Source: JAPXSY01 sp034003585
GTDB lineage: Bacteria > Verrucomicrobiota > Kiritimatiellia > RFP12 > UBA1067
Reading direction: 5' to 3'
DNA length: 36,092 nt
Assembly (NCBI GenBank): GCA_034003585.1
Contig: JAVEYH010000022.1
Location: 1-36,092, forward strand
Part shown: piece by piece, positions 22,245-29,370 of the stretch
How the letters are laid out: each line of letters begins with the position of its first letter
Position numbering within the stretch: position 1 is the first letter of the stretch
The notes under the pieces: generated by a model
The model's input: only the letters and a program-made list of their open reading frames with translations
Databases searched by the model: none
Told to the model about the DNA's origin: nothing
Program-made: the position numbers and the translations under genes

Positions 22245-23636
22245 ATGGCCCAGGCAGTGATTTTTCCGAAACTCGGTCAGACGATGGAAGAGGGCGCAAT
22301 CGTCCAGTGGATGAAACGAGAGGGGGATCCGATCGTAAAAGGGGACATCCTTTTCGAGATCGAGACCGACAAGGCGAATCTGGAAGTGGAAAGTTTTTTT
22401 GAGGGCGTCCTGCTGAAGATCTACGTCCGCGAAGGCGTCACGGTCCCGGTCAACACCGTTGTCGGGTACATCGGCGCGGCCGGAGAGAAAGTGCCGGATC
22501 AGGCACCGAAAGCCGAAGCCGCCCCGGCACCCGCGCCCAAGGCAGCCGCGTCTCCTTCGCCGTCACCCGCGGCAACAGCCCGCGTTCCCGCAGCGGCGCC
22601 TGCGGCAGACCCGGCGCCCGTGCCCGCACGCCCTCCCGCAGCGGTGCCCTCGCCCCGTCAGGCGCCGCAGCCCGCGGCGGCCCCTGTTCCTGCGGCGCGA
22701 CTCGTCATTTCGCCGCGTGCGAAAACCCTTGCCCAGGACGCCTGCATCAACCCGGCGCGCGTCACCGGCACCGGCCCCAACGGACGTATCGTGGAAAAAG
22801 ACGTGCGGGCCTATCTCGCCGCATCCAATTACGACGCGCTGCGCATCACCCCGGCGGCCAAACGGCTGGCGGCGGAAAAAGGCGTCGACATCCTGACGGT
22901 TCGCGGTTCGGGTGACGGCGGACGCATCATGGTGGAGGACGTCGAACGCGCGCTCCGGCGCAGACCCGTCGCCCTCTCCCGCATGCGCCAGGTCATCGCG
23001 CGCCGTCTGGTCGAAAGCAAGCAGACCATCCCGCACTTCTATGTCACGGTCAAGGCGGACATCACCGACCTGATGGCTTTCCGTTCCGGCCTCAAAGCCC
23101 GCGGCCTCAGCTATAGCGTCAATGATTTCGTGCTCGAGGCCGTGGTTCTGTCGCTCGAGGAAATCCCGGTCGTCAACTCCGTCACGGATGGTCTGACCGT
23201 TTCGTGGCGCGGGGATGTGGACCTCGGCATGGCGGTCAGCGTGGACAACGGCTTGGTCGTGCCGGTTCTCCGCGCCGCCCAGACCCTCACGTTCAGCGAA
23301 CTCAGCGCACAGGCCAGGACGCTGGCGGAAAAGGCCCGTGCCGGCCGACTCACACCAGATGAGATGACGGGAAGCTCCTTCTCCGTCTCGAACATGGGCA
23401 TGCTGAATGTGGATCAGTTCACCGCCATCATCAACCCCGGCGAAGCGGGCATTCTCGCGGTCTCCAGTGGACGCCAGGAGCCTGCGGTCGTCAAGGGCGA
23501 GGTCCGTATCCGCACCCTGATGGCCATGACCCTCTCGGTCGACCATCGTATCGTGGACGGTTCCGTCGGCGCGCAGTTCGCCAACGCGGTCCGTTCCAAG
23601 CTTGAGGACGTCGAGCTCTGGAAGGCGCTTGTATAA
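22245..23636 (+). CDS. Dihydrolipoamide acyltransferase (E2), pyruvate dehydrogenase-type complex, with two subunit-binding domains
   Basis: Core acyltransferase of a 2-oxo acid dehydrogenase complex, moving the acyl group from lipoyl-lysine to CoA. The lipoyl domain spans residues 1-80 with Lys43 in ETDKA. A long Ala/Pro linker (about 86-151) follows. Two peripheral subunit-binding domains come in tandem: one at about 155-191 (ISPRAKTLAQ...GTGPNGRIVEKDVRAYL) and one at about 201-237 (ITPAAKRLAAEKGVD...GSGDGGRIMVEDVERAL). The catalytic domain ends in SVDHRIVDG with His434 and Asp438. Most E2 chains carry a single binding domain. The 463-residue protein is encoded with E3 but without E1, which must lie elsewhere. 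The pyruvate substrate is inferred from similarity; a branched-chain complex is possible. Confidence 0.9.
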   Translation: MAQAVIFPKLGQTMEEGAIVQWMKREGDPIVKGDILFEIETDKANLEVESFFEGVLLKIYVREGVTVPVNTVVGYIGAAGEKVPDQAPKAEAAPAPAPKAAASPSPSPAATARVPAAAPAADPAPVPARPPAAVPSPRQAPQPAAAPVPAARLVISPRAKTLAQDACINPARVTGTGPNGRIVEKDVRAYLAASNYDALRITPAAKRLAAEKGVDILTVRGSGDGGRIMVEDVERALRRRPVALSRMRQVIARRLVESKQTIPHFYVTVKADITDLMAFRSGLKARGLSYSVNDFVLEAVVLSLEEIPVVNSVTDGLTVSWRGDVDLGMAVSVDNGLVVPVLRAAQTLTFSELSAQARTLAEKARAGRLTPDEMTGSSFSVSNMGMLNVDQFTAIINPGEAGILAVSSGRQEPAVVKGEVRIRTLMAMTLSVDHRIVDGSVGAQFANAVRSKLEDVELWKALV

Positions 23637-23663
23637 GGGCAGACGGTTGATCGGCCCCTTCTC

Positions 23664-23697
23664 CCCAACTCCTATTCCTAACCCCTAACTCCTGATT
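23664..23697 (+). repeat. Degenerate CCTAACT heptamer tandem repeat before lpd
   Basis: CCCAACT, CCTATT, CCTAACC, CCTAACT and CCTGATT stand in a row, about five imperfect copies of a 6-7 base unit. AACTCCT recurs exactly at 23667-23673 and 23687-23693. They fill the gap between E2 and lpd and occupy the place where a ribosome binding site would be expected; no GGAG-like site is present. Confidence 0.55.
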
Positions 23698-23701
23698 TCA
23701 T

Positions 23702-25087
23702 ATGCACGACTTTGACATCATTGTGATCGGTGCCGGACCGGGTGGCTATCCCGCCGCCATCCGCGCCGCGCAGCTCGGCAAGAAAACCGCCATCATAGAA
23801 AAAGAGGCGTTTGGCGGAACCTGCCTCAACTGGGGCTGCATCCCCACCAAAACCCTCATCGCCTCTGCGGAGCGGTATCATCATGCCGCCCACTCCGAGG
23901 CGTTTGGCGTCACCGCCAAAGGCGTGGCCTTCGATTACGCCGCGATGACGGCCCGCAAGGCCGGGATCGTCGCCAAGCTCAGCGGCGGCGTGCGGATGCT
24001 GCTCCAGTCGAATGGCGTCGAGCTGGTCAGCGGCACGGCCCGCTTCGAAGGCCCGAACCGCCTCTCCGTCCTTCAGGCTGACGGCACCACGCGCTGGCTC
24101 AGCGCCGCCTCGATCCTCATCGCGGCGGGCAGCGACTCGGCCATGCCCGGTTTCCTGCCCAGGGATAAGCGCGTGATGGACAGCCGCGCCTTCCTTGACC
24201 TCACGGAACTCCCCAAGAACCTGCTCATCCTCGGCGGCGGCGTGATCGGTTGCGAATTCGCCTGCATGGCCGCCGCGCTCGGCGCGAACGTCACGGTCGT
24301 CGAGATGCTCGAGGACATCGTCATGGTGCTCGACCGCGACGTGCGCCGCGTGTTGCGCAAGCGCATGGAAACGCTCGGCATCACACTCCTCACCGGTGCG
24401 CCGCTGACCGACATCGTTGTGCAGAAAAACAAGGTCACCGGAACCTACAAAGACCAGAACGTGGCGGGCGACGTGCTGCTCGTGGCTGTGGGACGCAAGC
24501 CCAACACCGCCGCCCTCGACCTGGCCCGCGCGGGCGTCAAGACCGATGAGCGCGGCACCATCCCGGTGGACGCGCAGGGCCGCACGAACGTCGCATCGGT
24601 CTTTGCGGTCGGTGACCTCGTGACCGGCTCGATCCAGCTCGCGCACGCGGCCACCCAGCAGGGCGTGGCCGCAGCCGAGGCTGCCTCAGGCCTCAAATCG
24701 AAGGTCGAGAAGGTGTGCCCCTCCTGCATCTTCACCTCGCCCGAGATCGGCCTCGCGGGCCTTACCGAAGACAAGGCCCGGCAGTGCGGGATCGCGGTCA
24801 AGACTGCGGTTTTCCCCTTCTCGGCGCTCGGCAAGGCCATGGCCGCAGGAGAGACCGACGGCTTCGTCAAGTGGGTCTGCGATCCGGTCACCGGCCGGGT
24901 GCTCGGCGCGCAGGCGGTCGGGTGCCACGCCACCGAACTGATCGCCGAGGCCGCGATGGCGATCCGCAGCGAGCTGACGATCGACGAGGTCGGCAACACG
25001 ATCCACTGCCATCCGACCCTCTCGGAAGCGTGGATGGAGGCGGCGCACGCATTCCATGACGCCTGCATCCATCTGCCAAAGCGGTAA
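23702..25087 (+). CDS. lpd: Dihydrolipoyl dehydrogenase (E3)
   Basis: FAD enzyme that reoxidises dihydrolipoamide with NAD, serving 2-oxo acid dehydrogenase complexes. The 461-residue product has the FAD loop IIVIGAGPGGYPAAI near 6-20 and the redox disulfide GGTCLNWGCIPTKT (Cys41, Cys46). The NAD loop is LLILGGGVIGCEFA near 180, and VFAVGDLVTGSIQLAH is the second FAD segment. The active-site HCHPTLSE lies near 435-442. It follows E2 after 65 bases and has no Shine-Dalgarno, only a tandem repeat before the ATG. The RNase D gene follows ten bases later. Confidence 0.95.
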   Translation: MHDFDIIVIGAGPGGYPAAIRAAQLGKKTAIIEKEAFGGTCLNWGCIPTKTLIASAERYHHAAHSEAFGVTAKGVAFDYAAMTARKAGIVAKLSGGVRMLLQSNGVELVSGTARFEGPNRLSVLQADGTTRWLSAASILIAAGSDSAMPGFLPRDKRVMDSRAFLDLTELPKNLLILGGGVIGCEFACMAAALGANVTVVEMLEDIVMVLDRDVRRVLRKRMETLGITLLTGAPLTDIVVQKNKVTGTYKDQNVAGDVLLVAVGRKPNTAALDLARAGVKTDERGTIPVDAQGRTNVASVFAVGDLVTGSIQLAHAATQQGVAAAEAASGLKSKVEKVCPSCIFTSPEIGLAGLTEDKARQCGIAVKTAVFPFSALGKAMAAGETDGFVKWVCDPVTGRVLGAQAVGCHATELIAEAAMAIRSELTIDEVGNTIHCHPTLSEAWMEAAHAFHDACIHLPKR

Positions 25088-25097
25088 GGGAGCCCCG

Positions 25098-26204
25098 TTG
25101 ACACCAACCCTGATCACCACGGCCGCAGGCCTCGCCGCCCTGAATACCCGCCTGCTGTGCGCCGAAGCCGTCGCGCTGGACACGGAATTCTTCTGGGAGC
25201 GCACCTTCTATCCGGTTCTCGGACTCGTCCAACTCGCGACGCCGGACGGGTGCTGGCTGGCGGATGTGGTGCGGCTCGGGGACCTTTCCGCGCTCGCCCC
25301 GCTGATCGCCTCGCCGTCGGTGACCAAAGTGTTGCACGACGCGCCCCAAGACCTCGCGATTCTGGCGCGCGCGACCGGTGCCGTTCCGCGTTCCGTATTC
25401 GATACGCGCCTTGCGGCCGGGTTCGCCGGCCTCAGCGCCACACTTTCGCTCCAAGCCCTGTTGCAGGCTGTCCTGGGGGTGGCCATCGCCAAAGGCGAGA
25501 CCCGTTCCGATTGGTTGCGACGGCCGCTCAGCGATAACCAGATCCGGTATGCCGCCGAGGATGTTTTGCACCTGATTCCGCTTCGCGCGGCCCTGCTGGA
25601 ACGCTGCGCCGGAAAACGGGCGCGGGGCTGGCTGGACCAGGAACTCGCGCGGCTGGACGATCCGTCACGCTACGGGGAACGTCCGCCCGAAGAAATGTTC
25701 CGGCGCGTGAAAGGCGCGGCCCGCCTGAACCCGCGGCAGCTTGCGCTCCTGCGCGAGGTGGCGGACTGGCGCGAACGGGAGGCCCGCCGCCGCGACTGGC
25801 CCCGCAGTCACGTGCTGCCCGACCCCGTGATGGTGTCGGTCGCGTTACAGGGCCCGTCGGATGCCCGGGCGCTCGCGGCGGTCCCCGACTTCCCTTCGCG
25901 CATGCCCGTCGAACTCGCCGGCCAGGTCCTGGCGGCCGTGGAACGGGGAAAAGCGTTACCGGAGAGCGCATGCCCGGAACCTTCCGGACGGAATCCCGCG
26001 GCCGCGCGCGCACTCAAAGCGCCGACCGACCGCCTGCTCGCCCATCTCCGCGCCGCCTGCGAGAAAGAAGGGATCGATCCGGGATGGGTCGCCTCGCGCG
26101 GCGAAGCGGAAAGCCTGGTCCAATCCTTTGCGCGGGGAGACGCCTCCGCGCACCCGTTCCTGCGCGACTGGCGGCAAACGCTGCTTGCGGGCTTCACGCT
26201 CTGA
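25098..26204 (+). CDS. rnd: Ribonuclease D
   Basis: 3'-5' exoribonuclease of the DEDDy class that trims stable RNA precursors. The residues are all present: Asp28 and Glu30 in ALDTEFFWE, Asp85 in HDAPQDLAIL, and Tyr151/Asp155 in RYAAEDVLHL. An HRDC domain follows near 205-280 (LNPRQLALLREVADWREREARRRDWPR), and a weaker C-terminal helical part completes the 368 residues, close to E. coli RNase D (375). TTG at 25098 is preferred, with GGGAG five bases upstream. The longer ATG start at 25056 would overlap lpd by 32 bases and add residues with no domain role. It is the last gene of the E2-lpd unit; the pairing has no evident functional reason. Confidence 0.9.
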   Translation: MTPTLITTAAGLAALNTRLLCAEAVALDTEFFWERTFYPVLGLVQLATPDGCWLADVVRLGDLSALAPLIASPSVTKVLHDAPQDLAILARATGAVPRSVFDTRLAAGFAGLSATLSLQALLQAVLGVAIAKGETRSDWLRRPLSDNQIRYAAEDVLHLIPLRAALLERCAGKRARGWLDQELARLDDPSRYGERPPEEMFRRVKGAARLNPRQLALLREVADWREREARRRDWPRSHVLPDPVMVSVALQGPSDARALAAVPDFPSRMPVELAGQVLAAVERGKALPESACPEPSGRNPAAARALKAPTDRLLAHLRAACEKEGIDPGWVASRGEAESLVQSFARGDASAHPFLRDWRQTLLAGFTL

Positions 26205-26239
26205 CCCGGACGCGGAACGTTGCGTTTCCCGCCCGGCGT

Positions 26240-26254
26240 GGCGGCTGTGCCGCC
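26240..26254. terminator. Small hairpin between convergent rnd and the flavoprotein gene
   Basis: GGCGGC, a TGT loop and GCCGCC form a perfect 6-bp stem in the 50-base gap between two convergent genes, ending one base before the flavoprotein stop codon. There is no T-tract on either side, so it is at best a weak bidirectional terminator. Confidence 0.3.
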
Positions 26255-27691
26255 TCAACCCATCAGAACGCGCACGACGTGGGACGCCGGATAATCCGGC
26301 CGGTCAGGCGTGCAGAAGCGGCCAATCCGCAGATAATCGTCACCCAGCGTGACAATCCCCGGCTCACGCGTGCCGTCCGCCCGGACCTGTCCCAGCCCGA
26401 TGTTGCCGAACAGGCCGTTGCAGATGCACTTCCGGCCCACGGTGTCCTCCGCGCTGCCGCCCTTGGCCGTGTAGGCCTCAACCGGTTCCGCGGGACACCG
26501 GTACCCGATGGTGCCGTCCGGCTTGACATAGGTCTCGCGCAGATAACCGAGATCGCACACCCGGCGGCGCGCCGCATACACCTCGGGCTCGGAAAGCGTC
26601 CCCTCGAGCCGCGCGACCTTGAAGGGAAACCCGGTCGGCGAGGCGAGCCGGTCGGTATACACGCGGGCACGGCCCGCGAAGACCTCAGCGATCAGCGCGC
26701 GCCGCATCTCCGGCAGCATCCCGGACTCCTCGCACAAGGCGAAAGCAGTGCCGACCTGCACACCGGCCGCCCCCTTTTCGGACGCCAGAACCAGCGCTTC
26801 GGGCGAACCGTACTCCCCGCCCAGCCAGAACGGGTGCCCGATCGCGCGCATCGATTCAAGATTCACCACATCACGCGGCCCGTAAACCGGCTGCCCGTCA
26901 CCACTCAGCCGCAACGGCCCGCGCGGCGGCGCGTTATGCCCGCCCGCAGTGGGGCCCTCGATCACAAACCCTTCCACACTGCCGCTCGCCCGGCGCAGCA
27001 GCATGGTGGCCAGCGAATCCGAAGAGATGATGGGCAAGAAGTCCGGCCGATTCAACACCGGCAGGGCACACCCCTCCTCGATGTATTGCGCGGGATCAAA
27101 CACGCGGCGGCAATCGGTTGCCGGCGTGGCACCCGACACACGGACCGAATAGGTGGCGGCCTCATGCCGCGACAACGCATCCAGCACACCGGGAAACTCC
27201 ACCGGAATGCCCGCGCCCACGATCACCACCGCCACCCCGGCCAGCATCGCGCCATAGGCTGAGGGCAGATGCGGCAATTGGATTTTCTCAAGGTAATTGA
27301 TGCCGACCGGGTTGGTGTGTCCCTCGCGGGCCAGAAACACCTCGACGAAATTGGACACCATGCACAACTCGTCCACCCACCGGTTGCTTTTGAGCGTATG
27401 TCTGGTCGCGGCCTGATACGGCCGGGCCGCCGGCTTGCCGCCGGGCACAAACAACGCGTCCAGCACCCGCTGCGCCATGTGGGGAAACGGGAAGTGCGAA
27501 AGCGCCCGGCGCACGTCACCGCCCGCATCCCCGTCCTGCAAACGCCGGGCGAGCACCTGGTCGAGACCGGTTCCGGAAACCACGCCGAGCTGCCCCAGCC
27601 TGGACACGGCCTGGGCCAAACGCCAATGGGAAACGCCGACACCCATACCGCCCTGGATGATTTTCGGCAACGGGATCTTCATCATACGCAT
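26255..27691 (-). CDS. Nitronate monooxygenase-like FMN protein
   Basis: A 478-residue TIM-barrel flavoprotein related to nitronate monooxygenase (2-nitropropane dioxygenase). PKIIQGGMGVGVSHWRLAQAVSRLGQLGVVSGTGLD is the typical N-terminal phosphate-side region. GFVIEGPTAGGHNAPPRGP matches the GGH segment of the family, and GGEYGSPEALVLASEKGAAGVQVGTAFALCEES matches the second FMN-phosphate site. It is about 120 residues longer than standard nitronate monooxygenases. The extra part includes a cysteine-bearing C-terminal region (YRCPAEPVEAYTAKGG...GRKCICNGLFGN). It may be a related oxidoreductase rather than a nitronate enzyme. ATG 27691 is chosen because AAGGA lies five bases upstream; GTG 27703 is the longer alternative. 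Confidence 0.75.
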   Translation of the reverse strand: MRMMKIPLPKIIQGGMGVGVSHWRLAQAVSRLGQLGVVSGTGLDQVLARRLQDGDAGGDVRRALSHFPFPHMAQRVLDALFVPGGKPAARPYQAATRHTLKSNRWVDELCMVSNFVEVFLAREGHTNPVGINYLEKIQLPHLPSAYGAMLAGVAVVIVGAGIPVEFPGVLDALSRHEAATYSVRVSGATPATDCRRVFDPAQYIEEGCALPVLNRPDFLPIISSDSLATMLLRRASGSVEGFVIEGPTAGGHNAPPRGPLRLSGDGQPVYGPRDVVNLESMRAIGHPFWLGGEYGSPEALVLASEKGAAGVQVGTAFALCEESGMLPEMRRALIAEVFAGRARVYTDRLASPTGFPFKVARLEGTLSEPEVYAARRRVCDLGYLRETYVKPDGTIGYRCPAEPVEAYTAKGGSAEDTVGRKCICNGLFGNIGLGQVRADGTREPGIVTLGDDYLRIGRFCTPDRPDYPASHVVRVLMG

Positions 27692-27754
27692 GCAATCCTT
27701 CACAACATCAACTTTTCCGGAGCACGGCGTCTCACTCGCCGGTCTTTGCCGCGC

Positions 27755-28195
27755 TCACTCGGCCGCGGCCGGGTTCCGTTCCATCACCATCCGGTAATAT
27801 TTAATGAAACAGCCGATCACATCATCCCGGGTTATCGCCGAGATCGGATACGTCTGGGGATCCTCCCTGAACATGCTCTCGTATTTGACCAGCCGCTGTC
27901 CGCGATTCAGGCGCACCTCCGCCCGCGGCAGGATCCCGTTCTGGACGAACTGTTTCATCACCCGGAACGAGATCTCTTCCGCCTCACCGGCGCGCACACT
28001 CAACGTTGCCGAAGCGGGCGCCCGCCGCACTTGCGCGTCACGTCCGTGCTTCTGGCCCAACTCTTCCGCGATCTCGGACAACGCCGGAATGGCCACCGCA
28101 TCCAAGAAGGCCTCAAAAACGGCGTTTTCCTCTTCCGCACGTGTGGTCCGGGCTTTCCCGCCCAAGATCCCGCCCAACTCCGCTCGCCAATCCAT
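27755..28195 (-). CDS. Small protein of unknown function
   Basis: A 146-residue soluble protein with no signal peptide or membrane segment. It begins MDWRAELGGILGG, continues with an acidic helical region (ENAVFEAFLDAVAIPALSEIAEELGQKHG), a beta-rich part (ATLSVRAGEAEEISFRVMKQFVQNGILPRAEVRLNRGQ) and VIGCFIKYYRMVME near the end. I do not recognise the family. It has a plausible promoter and a ribosome binding site (GAGAAGGG) and lies 63 bases before the flavoprotein gene, so the two may share a transcript. Confidence 0.65.
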   Translation of the reverse strand: MDWRAELGGILGGKARTTRAEEENAVFEAFLDAVAIPALSEIAEELGQKHGRDAQVRRAPASATLSVRAGEAEEISFRVMKQFVQNGILPRAEVRLNRGQRLVKYESMFREDPQTYPISAITRDDVIGCFIKYYRMVMERNPAAAE

Positions 28196-28228
28196 GCCGT
28201 GCCCTTCTCATACTCCCAAGATTTGAAG

Positions 28229-28258
28229 ACTATAACACATCTGCGCTGCGCCGCGCAA
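28229..28258 (-). promoter_or_regulatory. Promoter of the small unknown gene
   Basis: On the minus strand TTGCGC (28258-28253), an 18-bp spacer and TATAGT (28234-28229). The leader of about 30 bases carries GAGAAGGG. It faces away from the nagA-like promoter. Confidence 0.4.
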
Positions 28259-28306
28259 CCTCACACCTGCCCGGAAAAACGTCAGACGGATTCCGGCATT
28301 CCGCCC

Positions 28307-28335
28307 TTGCCCCGCCTCGTCGAATCCCCTATTCT
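28307..28335 (+). promoter_or_regulatory. Promoter of the nagA-like gene
   Basis: TTGCCC (28307-28312), a 17-bp spacer and TATTCT (28330-28335). The -10 ends six bases before the ATG at 28342, so the predicted first base of the RNA is at or next to the start codon. No Shine-Dalgarno precedes the gene. Confidence 0.45.
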
Positions 28336-28341
28336 GTCAGC

Positions 28342-29337
28342 ATGCATGTCGAACTGGATCTCCCCGGTTTTGTGGATCTTCAGGTCAACGGGTTTGTGGG
28401 CGTGGATTTCAGCGGTCCCGATCTCACGGAAGAGAGTTTTCGACACGCCTGCCACACGCTGCTGGAACGCGGCACCGCCGCTTTTCTCCCCACCGTAATC
28501 ACCAGCGCCCCGGAGCTGACCCGTCGCAATCTTGAGCGCATGGCGTCCGTTCTGAAAAAAGACGCGATGCTGGCGCGCCACATCCCCGGCTTCCATCTCG
28601 AAGGGCCTTTCATTTCGCGCGAGCCGGGAGCGGTGGGTGCCCATGACCCCGCAGCGGTCCGTCCCCCGGATTGCGCGTATTTCGACCGGCTCTGCCAGTG
28701 GGCCGGGGACCGGATCCGTCTGCTGACGATCGCGGCGGAAACCTCCGGCGCCGAAGTCCTCGCGCGGCATGCCGCGGCTCGGGACATCATCGTCTCCTGC
28801 GGTCACCAACTCGCGGATGCCGCAACCCTCGCGCGGCTCGTTGAGGCGGGGGCTTCGGCCCTGACCCATCTGGGCAACGGCTGTCCGAATCAGGTTCACC
28901 GGCACGACAACCCGCTGCTAACCGGTTTGGCCGAGGAACGGTTGCGGATCCTGTTCATTCCGGACGGGCATCATCTCCCCACCCATGTGCTGAAAGTGTT
29001 TGCCCGTGCCGCGGGCGCGCGCCGTCTGATCGCCACCACGGACGCCTCACCTGCGGCAGGATTGCCGCCCGGGACCTACAACGTGCTGGGGAACCTGGCC
29101 GTGCTGGAGCCGGACGGACGGCTGCACAATCCGGAAAAACAATGCCTGGTCGGTTCTTCCGCCACGCTGATCGCCTGCATGAACGTGCTCCACCGGCTCA
29201 ACCTGTTCACATTGGAGGAGTTGCTGCAGATCGGATTCCGCAACCCGCTGTCCCTCATCCGCGCCGAAAGCCGCGAGGTGCCCACCTGCCGTTACCGGAT
29301 CGCGTTCTCACCGGAGACGGGGTTTGTCCTCCGCTAG
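28342..29337 (+). CDS. nagA: N-acetylglucosamine-6-phosphate deacetylase-like amidohydrolase, N-terminally short
   Basis: Expected to remove the acetyl group from N-acetylglucosamine-6-phosphate, in amino-sugar or peptidoglycan recycling. GFVDLQVNGFVGVDF at 9-23 is the NagA strand after the usual N-terminal domain. HLEGPF has the metal ligand Glu87; His155 (SCGHQLAD) and His176 (THLGNG) are the other ligands, and Asp234 in TTDASPAAG is the catalytic acid/base. LVGSSATLIACMNVL matches the family's AGS segment. At 331 residues it lacks roughly the first 45 residues of normal NagA, which make half of the small beta domain. The upstream frame, overlapping the divergent gene, does not supply them. 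The symporter gene follows after 33 bases. Confidence 0.82.
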   Translation: MHVELDLPGFVDLQVNGFVGVDFSGPDLTEESFRHACHTLLERGTAAFLPTVITSAPELTRRNLERMASVLKKDAMLARHIPGFHLEGPFISREPGAVGAHDPAAVRPPDCAYFDRLCQWAGDRIRLLTIAAETSGAEVLARHAAARDIIVSCGHQLADAATLARLVEAGASALTHLGNGCPNQVHRHDNPLLTGLAEERLRILFIPDGHHLPTHVLKVFARAAGARRLIATTDASPAAGLPPGTYNVLGNLAVLEPDGRLHNPEKQCLVGSSATLIACMNVLHRLNLFTLEELLQIGFRNPLSLIRAESREVPTCRYRIAFSPETGFVLR

Positions 29338-29370
29338 CGCTCGCTTCACGGAAAGGAAACCCATCCCCCT

